A stretch of DNA of 64,000 nt, taken from Sarcocystis neurona (Eukaryota; Apicomplexa; Conoidasida; Eucoccidiorida; Sarcocystidae). The stretch is taken from assembly GCA_000727475.1 (NCBI GenBank), contig KL647309.1:1247820-1311819 (forward strand), read 5' to 3'. Shown piece after piece: positions 44,091-55,559 of this stretch. The stretch's first letter is position 1, and each line of letters opens with the position of its first letter. The notes beneath the pieces were generated by a model. That model made no database searches and was not told where the DNA came from. It was given only the letters and a program-made list of their open reading frames with translations. Both the position numbers and the translations under genes were made by a program.

Positions 44091-44567
44091 TATACATACA
44101 TATGCATACATATATACATATATGTATATATACGTATGTATATGTATATACGAGACTTACATGTATATATATGTGTGCGCCCACACGGAGATGTACACAT
44201 AAAAACAAACGAAGGAATGGCTGTGTCCGCAGCAGCAGGTCCCCCCAGAGACTGCTACATATATACACATATATACGAACAGACACATGTGCTGCACACC
44301 TCTGTGTGTGGCGCATACATGTATATATATGTATATATATGCTGCTTACATACACAGATACACATATGTGTGTGGCATATATATATATAGGAAGAGAAAG
44401 GGAGAGAGAGATATACGATACACACATATAGACATATATGGCTATACATATATATACATATGTATATATATAAGCTACATACGTACACTTACGGATATAC
44501 GTATATATATGTATTATGTTATATATACGGCACACACATAGAGACGTCTACCGATGCAGCAGTATGT

Positions 44568-44957
44568 ATGTGTACCGTGGCAGACGAAACGGAGCGGGAG
44601 AAGATACTTCAGAGAGTCGAAGATGAGGACGAGGAAAGTCGTCATTTACGGAGAGATTTGCGCGCTTCTTATGTGGACGAACAAATATTTGTTCTACGGC
44701 GTGTTTCACTGGCGAATACAGAAAGACGTTGTAGTGGGCAGTTCTTCTGGAAAACGGGCGAGAACCTGCACAGCTGGCAAGACGTTCCTCTCCTCCTCTC
44801 TCCGAGTTTTCCCCCAAACTTTCTCTGCGAAAACTTCTGTGGATGTGGAGATATGTATGCGTGTGTAGAATACTTAAGGATGTGTGCATGTGTAGAGAGG
44901 AAAGCGTGGAGTCTGTGCGGGGTGGAAGACGAACGCGGCCGGCGATTTGTCAATTAA
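44568..44957 (+). CDS. hypothetical small protein, acidic then basic
   Basis: An ATG-started frame of 129 codons plus stop begins MCTVADETEREKILQRVEDE and continues DEESRHLRRDLRASYVDEQ, FVLRRVSLANTERRCSGQF, then FWKTGENLHSWQDVP. It ends VEDERGRRFVN. The first 75 residues have strong protein character, with an amphipathic charged helix. The middle (Ser/Pro/Phe, then Cys) is weaker and could be an intron. AG at 44582-44583 could be an acceptor instead of using this ATG. The opposite strand is less convincing. No family is recognised. The following 45000-45560 holds a short minus frame from ATG 45329 (MFVFPFALHVAVQRTNFSKL) that could not be supported further. Confidence 0.45.
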   Translation: MCTVADETEREKILQRVEDEDEESRHLRRDLRASYVDEQIFVLRRVSLANTERRCSGQFFWKTGENLHSWQDVPLLLSPSFPPNFLCENFCGCGDMYACVEYLRMCACVERKAWSLCGVEDERGRRFVN

Positions 44958-45655
44958 CGCCTTTGGGAAGATGTCGCAGCCACACGCAGAGAAAGGCAAC
45001 GTCTGAGAAGATAAATATTTTTTATACGAGTGCGCGGCACACGGAGGTGAAGACAGGAGATCCGAGTGGAAAAGGGAAGATGAAAACTTTGTAAGGAGGT
45101 GGAAAACACACACGCTCAACACGCACACATACAACACACATTTGCAAAGACACGAAGAAATGCGGGAGAAACGTCGACACACACACACATATATATGTGG
45201 AGCCGTAGTGCGCGAAGGTGGTGAGGTCGTGTTTTGACGGAGGGAGGAATGTTCTTCGAGAGCTGTTCTTAATTTTGAAAAGTTAGTCCGCTGCACGGCG
45301 ACATGCAGGGCGAAGGGAAAGACAAACATTTATTTGGTTAATTTATGGTTGGACAGGGATGAAAAAAAATAGTTTGAACGGGAAAAGTGGAATGCCTGCG
45401 ACGACGAACTGTCGATATCCTAAATTCCGAGTATACGGAAGGGGCCGATGTACGGAAGTTTACCGACGCTCGTTGCCGAACGGGCCGAGAAAAAAAAAGT
45501 GCATGCGTGCGAGACACATCTCTGTTGGAGCTATGCGGGAGACGATAAAAAGAAGGTAATGAAGAAGGACACGGTTAGTCATTTCCTTCTTTTCCCAAGG
45601 CTGCCGACGGGAGAGAAGTAAAACGGCTTGCTGAACGAGACTGGTAGAAACTGCG

Positions 45656-48600
45656 TCAGAACGAAGAAGGCCCCGACGGATACAGCAACTGGGTGGCCGT
45701 CAAACTCTCCACACTTGAGGTGTGCGTGAAATTTAGAAAAAACTTCCGCTTCGGAGAAAAAGCCCCGCTTGGAGGCGACAACACATCGACAGAAAAGCCG
45801 CGGCTGCAGGCGCAGTAGCCGCAGCAGCAGCAGCCACAGCAGCGGTGCGGCGGCGGCATCGGCGGCGGCAGGCGCTGCAGCACGGGCGCCAACAACGGCG
45901 CTGCTCCTGCAGGAGCTGCGCAGGCAGCACCGGAGGTTCCCTCCTCTGTGCAGCAGAACGAAAAAGCAGGAAATAGAGGAGCCGGAAGTAAAGAAGCAGC
46001 AACCCTCCGTCTGCGGGGGAGCAGACCCAGCAGCAGCAGATCGATGCGAAAGCGGCAGCAGCAGCAGCGGCAGCAGCAGCAAAACGGGCTACACACACGT
46101 GGCGAGAACCGCAGCAGCAAAAGAAGCTGCATAGGTGTGGAAGCAGCAGCAGCAGCAGAGAAAGGATAAACACGTGCGGCAGTCGAAGCTGCACCAGCGG
46201 CAGGAGCAGTGCTAGTAGTTGAAGCAGTACCCACAGCACGGGCAGCAGCAGCAGCAGGTGCTGCAGTCCCACCAGCAGGAAGAACAAGTGCACCAACACC
46301 AGTAAAGCAGCAGGAGGAAGAGCTGTGTGGCAGCAGATGTGTCACTGCGGCAACACGAGAAATGTCGGAGCAGAGCAAAGGTGGGATCCAGGAAGAGCCA
46401 CCAGCAGGAATGGCAGCAGCGTCTGCAATGGCTTTTTCGTACAACTGCTGCCAATGCAAAGCAGCAGGACCGCCGTCGACGTGAGCGTTGTTTCTGTCGG
46501 CAAGCAGAAGTTGCTCTGTGCTGGGTGTGCTGCTGCACCATCTCGATTCTCGACCGGAATGGCCCAGCGGCGCTGGCGCAGTCACAGCACCAGCAGCAGC
46601 GTCGATAAGCAACAGTGGCGACAGGCAGGAGATCAACGGGGCTGCTGTGTCTCTGCAGCTGCAAGACACGGACACGTGCAGGAGCAGCGCTACCCTCTTT
46701 CCCCACGGTGCCAGCAGGAGCGAAACGTTTCTACGCGAAAGTCGCAGCAGCGCTGTGCCGCAAGGAGACAGCAGCAAACACCACCAGCAGCAGCAGCAGC
46801 GCAGCGGCCACAGGGGTCAATTAGATGTACCAGCAGCAGCCGTAGCGGTCCCCTTATGCGCGCGCGCCCGCTCCTCACACCGCCCGCGCCCGCAGTGCTG
46901 CAGCCGAACCAGCGCAGCGCACGGCGGTCGCAGCTGGGGGGGCCTGCCTGCAACAGCGTGAGAACCGGCAACGGGAGTAACAGCAGGCGCAGGACGGGCA
47001 GTAGCAGGACGGGCAGCTGCAGGACGATCAGCAGCAGGAAAGCGGCAGCGGGAACATCGGCAGCAAGAACGGCAGCAGCAAGAACAGCAGCAGCGGTAGG
47101 AACAGCAGCAGCAGGAACGAGAGCGGCAGCAGGAAAGGCAGCAGCCGCAGGAACAGCAGCTGCAGGAGAACCTCGGAGGAGGGCAGGAAGTGCAGCAACA
47201 GCAGCAGGTCTACAGTGTTGTATGACGTTGCAGTTCGTCGAGCTCTGCTGTTTTGTGTGCTTGGGGAGACAACGCTGGATTTTACTACGCCTTTTCTGCT
47301 GCTGCTGCTGCTTCCTTTGACTGTGTGTCTACTGGCTTTTCTACGTGGACACGAACAGGACTGTGTGTATCATACGGTACCCTGCTGTCAGAGAAGTCGC
47401 GAGCGGAGCAGCAATGGTAGAAACAGCAGCAGCAGCTTTCTGCCGGCAGCAGCATCAGCAAGCAGCAGCATCGCTACATCAATGCACTAGCAGCAGCAGC
47501 AGCAGCACGACAACAAGAGTTCAAGCAGCACCGCCGCTATACCAAGGCAGAGGGAACGGCAGCAGGAGAGCCACACTCCAAACAACAGCGCTTCTACATC
47601 TACGCAGAAGCAGCAGCTGCAGTAACAGCAAGGCAGCAAGATGCCAACCAGCAGCGTCGATAGGACTCCGTCACGACACAACACGCGCCAGCGGAGATCT
47701 GTCCAGGTTGATAAGGCGACGAGGTGTTTACAGGGAAGATTCTTCTCTCTATGGCGGTAGCAGAGTCACCACCAGCGAACGCAACATCCTTTGCAGCAAC
47801 AGCAGCAGTGCAGTGCAGCGCAAGTAAAGGAGGCAGCATAGCAGCGGAGCATTAGGCTTTGCATATTGTTACGGAGAGTGTCTTCGGCAGCGCAAGGCAG
47901 GGCACGGGCAGTCCGTATAATTTTTTTCGAATTGCGCGCCAGTGCATCGCTGCTTTCACTGGGCACTCTGAACTGTCCCCTCTGTTTCTGCCGCGCGTAT
48001 CAGGTTGCTGCTGCTGCTGCAGCCGCCACTTGTCAACTTTTAGACTTCATATCAGAGTTGACGAACCTGTCCGTCAGGTTTACGGTGGGAAGATTTTCCC
48101 TTCTGAGCTGTGTCGCTGTATGCGACTCCATGCCTGCGTGATCTGCTGCAGGCTCTCTAACAACGGGAATTTACTGCTGCTGTTGCTGCTGCTGTCGACC
48201 CTCGTGCCTGAACTGGCGGCCTGGCGGGCTCTCCCGCTGCTATACTGCCACTACCGCTGCTGCATCCTCCTTTCAAAACAAATGCGTAGGTGGCTAGGTG
48301 CCAGGGCCACTGCGGCTGCGTGTGCTGCCGTGCGGCTACAACTGCAATAACGCCGCTGTGTGGTGTCGCCTACTTGCTGCTGCTCGCCGCGGCCTCATTC
48401 TGATGCCGCTGGCCGGCTCTTCGCATACTTCTTCTCTTGCTGCCCGTGTCCGTTCCTCTCTGTGTCGCAATTGGAGCTGCTCGGTGCACTGCTGCTGCCG
48501 TTGCTGCTGCTCGTCGTCAGGCTGCTACCGCCCGAGTGTTCTTTGTACCACTGCTGCTGCTGCGCTGCGACATGCTCCTGCTACTGCTGCTGCTGCCCTT

Positions 48601-49861
48601 CCCTGTGGTCGCTGCCTCTTGCAGGTGGTATGCATCAGAGCAACAGCAACGGTTATCTTTCCGACTCGTATTGCGTACCACTTCTTCCTTCCCCCCTCCT
48701 GTTCCTGCTGCTCTAGCTCTCCTGTACTGCAGCAGCAGCGTCAACGCACGAGCGGCAGAACTGCAGTGGCAGCGGCAGCTGGCTTCTTCCAAACCATCAC
48801 AGCTGCACCAGCACTCCCTCACAAGTCTTCCTCCTTCTTCTTCTCCTCCTGCTCCTCCTCCTGCTGTTGCCCTTCCTGTGACTGCTCTTCCTGCGGCTGC
48901 TCTTCCTGCGGCTGCTCTTCCTGCGGCTGCTCTTCCTGCTGCTGCTCTTCCTGGTGCTATTGCTCCTGCTTCTCCGTTCGTTGCCTCGCGTCCCCGTGCT
49001 GCCGCTTCCCTTCCGTTTCTACCGAGGCTGCTGCTTTGCTGCTTCTTCCGCTGCCATCCGTCCTGGCGTCGTTTGTCCTTCCTTCCCAGCTGCTGCTGCT
49101 GGTTGCTGTTGCTCGATCTTCCTCTCCGCGTCCTTCTCCTGGTGCTTCCTTCTATGCCCCTCTGCCTCCTCCACCCCTGCTCCTGCTGCTGCCCTCCGTT
49201 CCTCTACCACCAACGCCACCCACTGCTGTTGCGGCTTTGTCGGTAGTTCCTTCCTCTACAACTGGTGTGCCACTCCTCTCGCCTTCCTCTTCCTCTGCTG
49301 CTGCTCCTGGCGCCGCCCCTTTCCTCCTGTTGCTGCCGTCTCTGTTGCAGCAACTTTTTTCTGTTCTGCAGCCACTACCTGCTGCTGCTGCTGCGCTCGA
49401 CTTTGCTGCTGCTGCTGCTGTTGCTGCGTCGGGCGTTGCTCCTTGTCTGTCCTGCAGCAAACCTGCCATTTTGCAGCTCCGTTGCTGGTCAAGGACCATT
49501 GCGCTGCTGCTGCCAGCGTTCTTCTTGCTACTGCTCTGCTGCTGCTCCGGCTCTGCGAATCGATACGCGGCTCTGCTATCACTGCTCCATGTGCGTCCCC
49601 TTGCGTTTTGCTGCTGCTGCTGCTGCAGGCCTGCCCCTGTGTTGTGGTCCTCCGTCTGAGCCGCTCCTCCTGTCGAGTAGTCGACGGCGCTGTGTATATG
49701 CCTGTTGCTGCTGCTGCTGTTGTATTCTCACTGCTGCGACAAGGTGGCTGCAGCAGAAGGACTGCGAGAACGACCACCAATGTAAGTGTTGGCCAGTGCT
49801 CGAGGTGGTGCTGCTTCGTAGATTTGCTGCTGCGTAGCAGACTTGACGTTACATAGTACAT
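45656..49861 (-). CDS. multi-exon gene with N-terminal hydrophobic segment, unknown
   Basis: The start ATG at 49861 reads MYYVTSSLLRSSKSTKQHHL, then a hydrophobic stretch WPTLTLVVVLAVLLLQPPC typical of a signal peptide or signal anchor, then Asn/Thr/Ala- and Gln-rich sequence. Downstream on minus are protein-like islands. About 48020-48140 contains MESHTATQLRRENLPTVNLT. Exon start 47788 follows a CTG-rich tract ending gctgcaaag and reads DVAFAGGDSATAIERRIFPV, then NTSSPYQPGQISAGA. At 45656-46777 a long frame contains NAHVDGGPAALHWQQLYEKA, IADAAAIPAGGSSWIPPLLC, then SDISRVAAVTHLLPH. A second frame near the 3' end (45579-45770, SEAEVFSKFHAHLKCGEFDG) is also plausible. Joins are unresolved. It is probably secreted or membrane-anchored. 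It is divergent from the RRM gene starting at 49971. Confidence 0.4.
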
Positions 49862-49970
49862 TCGGTACTACTGCTGCTGCTGCCACCAGCCGCTGCCATT
49901 TACGCGGGTTTGCTCCTGCTGATGAGAGGCGTTGCTGCGGTAGCTGTAGCAGCTGCTGTTTTGAGGGAAG

Positions 49971-52900
49971 ATGGAAGAGACGTGTAGTCTGCCCTCGCTC
50001 CGTCTCAAAGGTGTCTTCGCTACTGCCGTTGCAGGTGCGCTGCTGCAGGAGCAGGAGGTTCAGGCCGCAGGCGGCAGCCGCCGCAGAGGCGGAGCCTTCT
50101 ACGCAGCCACGAGCGACAGTAGCAGCAGCAAAAACAGAGATGCAGGGTCTGTCTCTGAGGCAGCCCCAGCAGCAGTCGCCACCCCGTACGAGCAGCAGCT
50201 GCTGGCTGCCGGCAGCCGCGTTACGTGGCCGCGGCAACAAAAACAGCACCAGCAGCTGCAGCACAGACCGGAGGAGGAAGAGGAGGAGGAGCAGGACCGG
50301 TGGGAGCAGCAGCAGCGGCACAGGTGGGAGCAGCCGCAGCAACACAGAGGGGAAACGCAGCAGCAGCATAGACGCGAGCAGCGGCAGCACAGACGCGAAC
50401 AGCAGCGGCAGCACAGACACGAACGGCGGCAGCACAGACGCGAACAGCAGCGGCAGCACAGACACGAACGGCAGCAGCACAGACGCGAGCAGCAGCAGCA
50501 GCACGGGCGCGAGCACCAGCAGGAGAATTATAGCAGCAGCGAGGAGGAGCCTGGCGCGAAGGAGGAGGAAGAGGAAGAGAAACGTTGGTGGAAGTGGCGA
50601 CGTGGAAGAAGAAGCCACCTACGGGCCCGGCAGCATCGAGAGCGTAGCAGAAGGAGATGTATCAGCAGCGGGTCGCGCAGCAGAAGCAGCAGAAGCCTGA
50701 GCAGAGAGACCGTGGAAAATCGGCAGCAGCATCAGAGGCGGCGGCGGCGGCACGGGCGGCAGCAGCACCACCACCGTTGGACGCAACAGCAGCGGGAAGA
50801 TGCGGAAGAGGAAGAGCAGACGCGGGAAGACAGCAGCGTCTGCGTTGATGAGGAGGAGGAGGAGGAGAAGCAGCAGGAGCACTGGCACAGGAGCCATCGC
50901 AGCAGGTCAAGGCGACGGCAGCAGCGGCACGAGAAGACGCCGCGGAGGAGACGGGAGCACCAGCAGGCGGAGGATCTGCTGCAGCACCAAGAGCAGCACT
51001 GCCGGCTGCAAGAGGAGGGACTGCGGCAGCACACAGCAAAACCGCAGCAGCAGTGGCGAGGAGAGTCGGCGAAAGACAGTGATGACGCCGCAGCAGCGAC
51101 AGCGAAGGCAACAGCAAAAATGAAGGGAAGGACGTCTTCTCCGTCTACACTGTTCTCGCAGACGGTACTTGCGCATCTTTCTCACCGCTCGGCTGCTGCT
51201 GCTGCTGCAGGATCCCCCACAACAGCAGCAGCAGGCCACGAACCGCAGTGGCAGCACGACTGCTTTGAAAGAAGTCTCGGCTGCTGCTCTCCCGGCTCCG
51301 CCGTCTGCGTGCGCGGTCTACCTGCAGGCGTCAGACCAGCGGCCCTTCAGGCGGCGTTCTCTCGCTGTGGATACGTACTAAGCGTCCGGGTGGGTGGGTG
51401 GCGATGGTGGTGGTGCTTGTCGTCATTCTCTCTTTTTCTCTCTGTCGCTGCATGTGTCCCTGTGTAAAAGAGCTGGTGTCCTGCACGAGAGGCAATGAAC
51501 AGAGACAGAGAAGACCACCTTTTGCTTCAAGCATCGTACAGGAGAATTCACTTTTAAAACGAAAGTTGCAAACTTGCCTTCATTTCATAGAAAGTAGTAT
51601 ATTCCTCACGAGACGTACCTATTCCAACGTGTAGAGTTGGGCAGACGTCTGCAGTTGTTCGTTCAAGGCAGGGGCACACAGACACGTGTCACGTATATAT
51701 ACATACAACAATATATACATGTATACATAGATGTGTATAGAGGTATACATATGTATATATGTATACATGCGTGTGTGTATATATATACGTATGGAATGCC
51801 TCACGCTACTTCTTTACTTGCCCACCTACATACAAAAAGTACACAGTAGTAGGCTCTCTATGCTACGAATCTTCATACCGAGATATGTATCTATCTATCT
51901 ATATATATATAGATATGTATATGTATCATATATGTATATATATATATATGCATAGATTTTCTCTGCATGTACATATATGTGTACACTCATACGTATGAAG
52001 TCCTCCTTTTTGTCGTTCTCTGCCTCTGCATATATTTTAACATACATATATAGATATTCACACACACACACACACACACGCACACACACATGGATATGTA
52101 CGTACACCGCGGTGTACATTCGTACAGACGCATGCACTTGTATATAGAAGTATATCTCTTTTTATGTGATAAATCGTGGGGACATGCAAGCGAAAAACTT
52201 GCGGAGATTGTTTTTATGTGGACAGTTTCCGCCTCTTCGCTTCCGCGTCCTCCTCTTCCTGCTGAAGTTCCGACGATTCACTATAAAGCGCCTCTCGAAC
52301 CCATCTTCTTAGTCTTCTTCGTAGCTATCCACCGCTCTCCCTCTACCCTTCTGCACGCATGCACGTATATCTGCTCCCACGTGTTTATTTGTGGCTAGCT
52401 GTATCTTCCTTTATCGCACGCCCTTCCCCTCTCTGTGTCCCTTGGTCTACATATATATATCCATATATACATACAACATATGTCTATAGACCAGTCGCGT
52501 CCCTGTGACCGGCTCTATTTCTCTTCGCCCCTCTCCCGTATTCTCACTTTCTCCCTACATAAATGTGGAGTATTTATATATCCATTTTCACATGTTTGGC
52601 TGGCTGTATTTCCCGTATTCTCCCTGACTTATTCTCTCTCTTTGTACACAGACAAGGGTGGAAGTACACGCGAGCAGCAGACAGCAACCACACACATGCT
52701 TCTCTTTGTGACTAAATGGAAGGCTTTTTCGCTACCAAGTCTGGCGCGCATGTAGGTAGAATTCTTGTGTATATGTATTTATATTCACAAATATATATAT
52801 GTACATATGTCTGTCTATCTATACATGGATGTGTATGTTGACGATGCAAAGTAGAAGACCTTCTTGGCTAGTTCAACTCCTTGGTCAGGAGTTCCTAATT

Positions 52901-55127
52901 TTCTCTCGAAGCGCTGTATGCACGTGAGCAGGGAAAGGAGGAAATGGACTTCTTCCCATAAGAAGTCCAACACTACTCATGACGGATTGTCTACGCTCCT
53001 GTTTCGTACTAACACCTGTAGTCCCTCCACATATATTAATATGTGTATATCTATTTATGTGCATATACCTGTGCAAACGTGTATTTGTACTGACGGAGAA
53101 TATATATCTACATACATATATATATATATATGTATGCACACTTGTGGGAGTACCTGCAAATGTAACAGTAGTTGAGACTACCTGCGTTCCTATAGCACGT
53201 GTGCTTCCTCCATTCATATATATGTATACACGTATACCTATATCCATCTATCTATCTATCCACATATATATATATGTGAATGCAAGCATATGTGTATACA
53301 TATTTGTATGTATACGTATGCATACGTTTGTGTTCTTATGGGAGCATGTGCAGGCCTCCGCGCAGTTCTAGCATGCGCGGACTGTTGCTGGGAGAGGTGA
53401 TACCTCTGCTGCTGTTGTGCCGCTGCTTGGCGGCTGATGTATTAATGTGGGAGCCGTGTTTCTGTTTTGTTTGCTCCCTTTCACATATTCTTTGCAGTTG
53501 CTCCCTCAAGTTGGCGACTTCTTGCTGCTGCTGTTGCTCCCGCTTGCCTTCTCTTCTTCGTGATCTCCTACTCTTCCTCCTCTTCCTTTGTATAGACTTG
53601 CAGCCTGGCGGCCGGCTGCTGCGTTGCTGCAGTGCTCCTGTTGCTGCTGACACTGTTTCTGGTCTGTTTGCTGCTGCAGCAGTTGACGTCGCAGACGTCG
53701 CTTGAGCAGCAGCCTCTTGACCTTTCTGCTGCTGCTCCATCTCCGCGTAGCGCTGCTCTCGTCGCCACTACGAGCACTGCTAATACGTGTATTTCTCCTG
53801 CTGCTGCCTCTTCTGTACTGCTGCTGCTGGGGCTCTTGCACTGCTGCTGCTGCTGCTGGCGCCCGTGCGTCGCTGCTGCTGCTGCCGCCCCTTCATTGCT
53901 GCTGCTGGCGCTCCTTCACTGCTGCTGCTGGCGCTCCTTCACTGCTGCTGCTGGCGCTGCTTCACAGCTGCTGCTGGCGCTCCTCCACAGCTGCTGCTGG
54001 CGCTCCTCCACAGCTGCTGCTTGCGCTCCTCCACAGCTGCTGCTGCCGCTCCCTCACTGCTGCTGCTGCCGCTCCTCAACTGCCCCTGCTGCTGGGGCTC
54101 TTGTACAGCTGCTGCTGCTGCTGTCGCTCGTACACTGTTGCTGCTGCTGGGGTCGCTCTTACAGCGCTGCTGCTGCTCCTGCCGCTCCTTCACTGCTGCT
54201 GCTGCTGGTGCCGCTTCTGCACTGCTGCTGCTGCTCTCGCTTCTGCTGGGGGGGCACGCCGCTGTTCTTCACGCTGCTGTCGCTGCTGCTGCTGCGCGGG
54301 TGCTGCAGCTGGAAGGCGACAGGCTTCGCACAGCGACAATTTCGTATTTGGAGGAGAGGGCAGCGGCCGAAGCAGTGAGGTTTTTTCATGGTCTTGAGCT
54401 GCACTGCAGCAGCAGCCCGGATCACGTGTGTAGCAACAGAAGCCCCCCCCCGCCGCCGGGCTGCCACAGCAGCTGCTGCTGCCGCGGTCCGCTGCCCCCA
54501 CATCGCAGCAGGAGCAGCGGCAGCGGCACCAACGAGCAATTGCTCGACAGCTGTTGCAACAGCAGCAGCAGCGGCAGAACGTCGTCTTGCTGCTGTCGCA
54601 GACGCAGCGCCCATAGTTCTCTCCCAAGAGGCAACGGCAAGAAAGGGGACGGAAGCTACGGCAGCAGATGCCGCAGCACCCGTCGACGCAGTAGCAGCAC
54701 TTTTAGCATGCACAGAAACAGCAGCGGCACCTGCAGCAGAAGAGTTAGTCAACGTGGCTGCAGGCCTAGAAGCAGTAACAGTAGCGCCCAGTACAACGTC
54801 AGCAGCAGTAGCAGCGACTTCAGCAGCAATAGCAGATGCTGCAAGTTGAAAGTCGCAGTGCTGGAGAAGGCGCAGCAGCCCGAGAGCCTCGCGCCCGCGA
54901 GGGACGAGGAAGAGGAATTGGCTGCTTTGTATGGGGCCGCAGCCACACCGCTGCCAGTGCAACAGCAGCAGCAACTCCATCGCTTGCGTGCGCTGACTTC
55001 TTCTCCCTTCTCCCTTTCCTCGCTATCGCTCTCTTTTGAAGGGCAGAGAAGCAGCAGAGCAGAAAAGCCGGCAGGAGAAGGAAGCTACGGTGGGCTGCTG
55101 CTGTTGCCGCTGCTGCGGAATTTCTGA
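49971..55127 (+). CDS. RRM protein with His/Arg/Gln repeats, FET-like RRM split by a 2.9-kb intron
   Basis: Exon 1 (49971-51389) starts MEETCSLPSLRLKGVFATAV and includes Gln/His/Arg repeats (HRREQQRQHRHER) whose units are multiples of 3, and Arg/Ser stretches. It ends with the first half of an RRM: SAVCVRGLPAGVRPAALQAA, then FSRCGYVLSVR (RNP2-type VCVRGLP, α1, β2), at a GTGGGT donor. Exon 2 begins at 54309 after a CTG-rich tract and ctgcag: LEGDRLRTATISYLEERAAA, then EAVRFFHGLEL (RNP1 strand, α2). After a Ser-rich insertion or further intron comes LKVAVLEKAQ (β4), and the frame stops at 55127. Both sides are phase 0. TATISY plus the short β2-β3 loop resembles FUS/EWS/TAF15-type RRMs, which bind RNA in transcription and splicing. 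Segment 54387-54840 may be a second intron (GTGTGT donor near 54428). The start is not certain. Confidence 0.6.
52228..52750 (-). CDS. possible antisense exons in the RRM intron
   Basis: On minus, ATG 52750 opens MRARLGSEKAFHLVTKRSMC, then VVAVCCS, to a possible GTGTAC donor. Further downstream an acceptor-bounded island reads VREALYSESSELQQEEEDAE, then AKRRKLST, and stops near 52228. Plus-strand frames are open in the first island too. Three related islands around 52390, 52510 and 52600 (ggct(a/g)gctgtat and ctcccgtattctc blocks) indicate local duplication. Confidence 0.25.
53336..53740 (-). CDS. antisense basic/coiled-coil frame nested in the RRM intron
   Basis: A 134-codon ATG-started minus frame begins MEQQQKGQEAAAQATSATST. 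It contains a basic block (QRKRRKSRRSRRREGK) followed by a Gln run and a heptad-like coil (EVANLREQLQRICEREQTKQ), and ends in a Ser/Asn-rich tail. The basic block plus coil resembles a bZIP-like arrangement, but the coil is short and the conserved bZIP Asn/Arg positions are not clear. It lies wholly within the intron 51390-54308 on the opposite strand. Another antisense island at 52885-53030 (SVMSSVGLLMGRSPFPPFPA) might belong to it. Plus-strand readings here are Leu/Cys-rich. Confidence 0.35.
   Translation of the reverse strand: MEQQQKGQEAAAQATSATSTAAAANRPETVSAATGALQQRSSRPPGCKSIQRKRRKSRRSRRREGKREQQQQQEVANLREQLQRICEREQTKQKHGSHINTSAAKQRHNSSRGITSPSNSPRMLELRGGLHMLP
53884..54090 (+). repeat. 23-bp CTG-rich minisatellite before a 3' splice site
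   Basis: The unit gctcc(t/a)(t/c)ca(c)agctgctgctg recurs with its ggcg/gccg landmark at 53907, 53930, 53953, 53976, 53999, 54022, 54045 and 54068, exactly 23 bp apart. The period is not a multiple of 3, so all three frames rotate. It lies in the RRM intron, 220-420 bp upstream of the acceptor at 54307-54308. Confidence 0.9.
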
Positions 55128-55559
55128 AAGAAGGCCAGTAGACGCTGCACTCCCTGCTGCTGCTTCTTCCACCCTCCCTGACGCCGTGAACGCATACAAA
55201 AATTTGTCACCCAAGCAAGCGTTCTTCACGCCCCAAGCAACATGCACCTCTCCTTGCAGATTAAAACAGATCTCCGAGCAGCACACACACAAAATCATTC
55301 CCGAATATAAATACATATCCTCATATATTCATATGCATGAATATGTATATGCATGTCCACGTGTCTACTTACATAGTTTCCTAGACGCACATACTTATCC
55401 ATGCTTACACACACATATATATACATGGATATATCTACGTGTATATTTATTTACTGCCACAACATTCTTCACACCCACATATATATAAGTCTCTCTCTCT
55501 ATACATATATGTATATGTATGTGTAAGATTACTCGAGAGCTTCGTTAAGACGCACATGT

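Noticed and set aside
48298..49659. 453-codon plus frame rich in Leu/Cys/Ser/Pro
   Set aside because: Antisense translation of CAG-oriented sequence of the minus-strand gene; no splice or motif support.
49728..50618. 296-codon minus frame opposite RRM exon 1
   Set aside because: Mostly Leu/Val/Pro from CTG; the plus frame ends in a genuine RRM half, so the plus strand is preferred.
53702..54397. Plus frames of Leu/Cys/Ala heptad-like repeats, and opposing minus frames to 54980
   Set aside because: The underlying repeat is 23 bp, which cannot keep a reading frame; better explained as intron.
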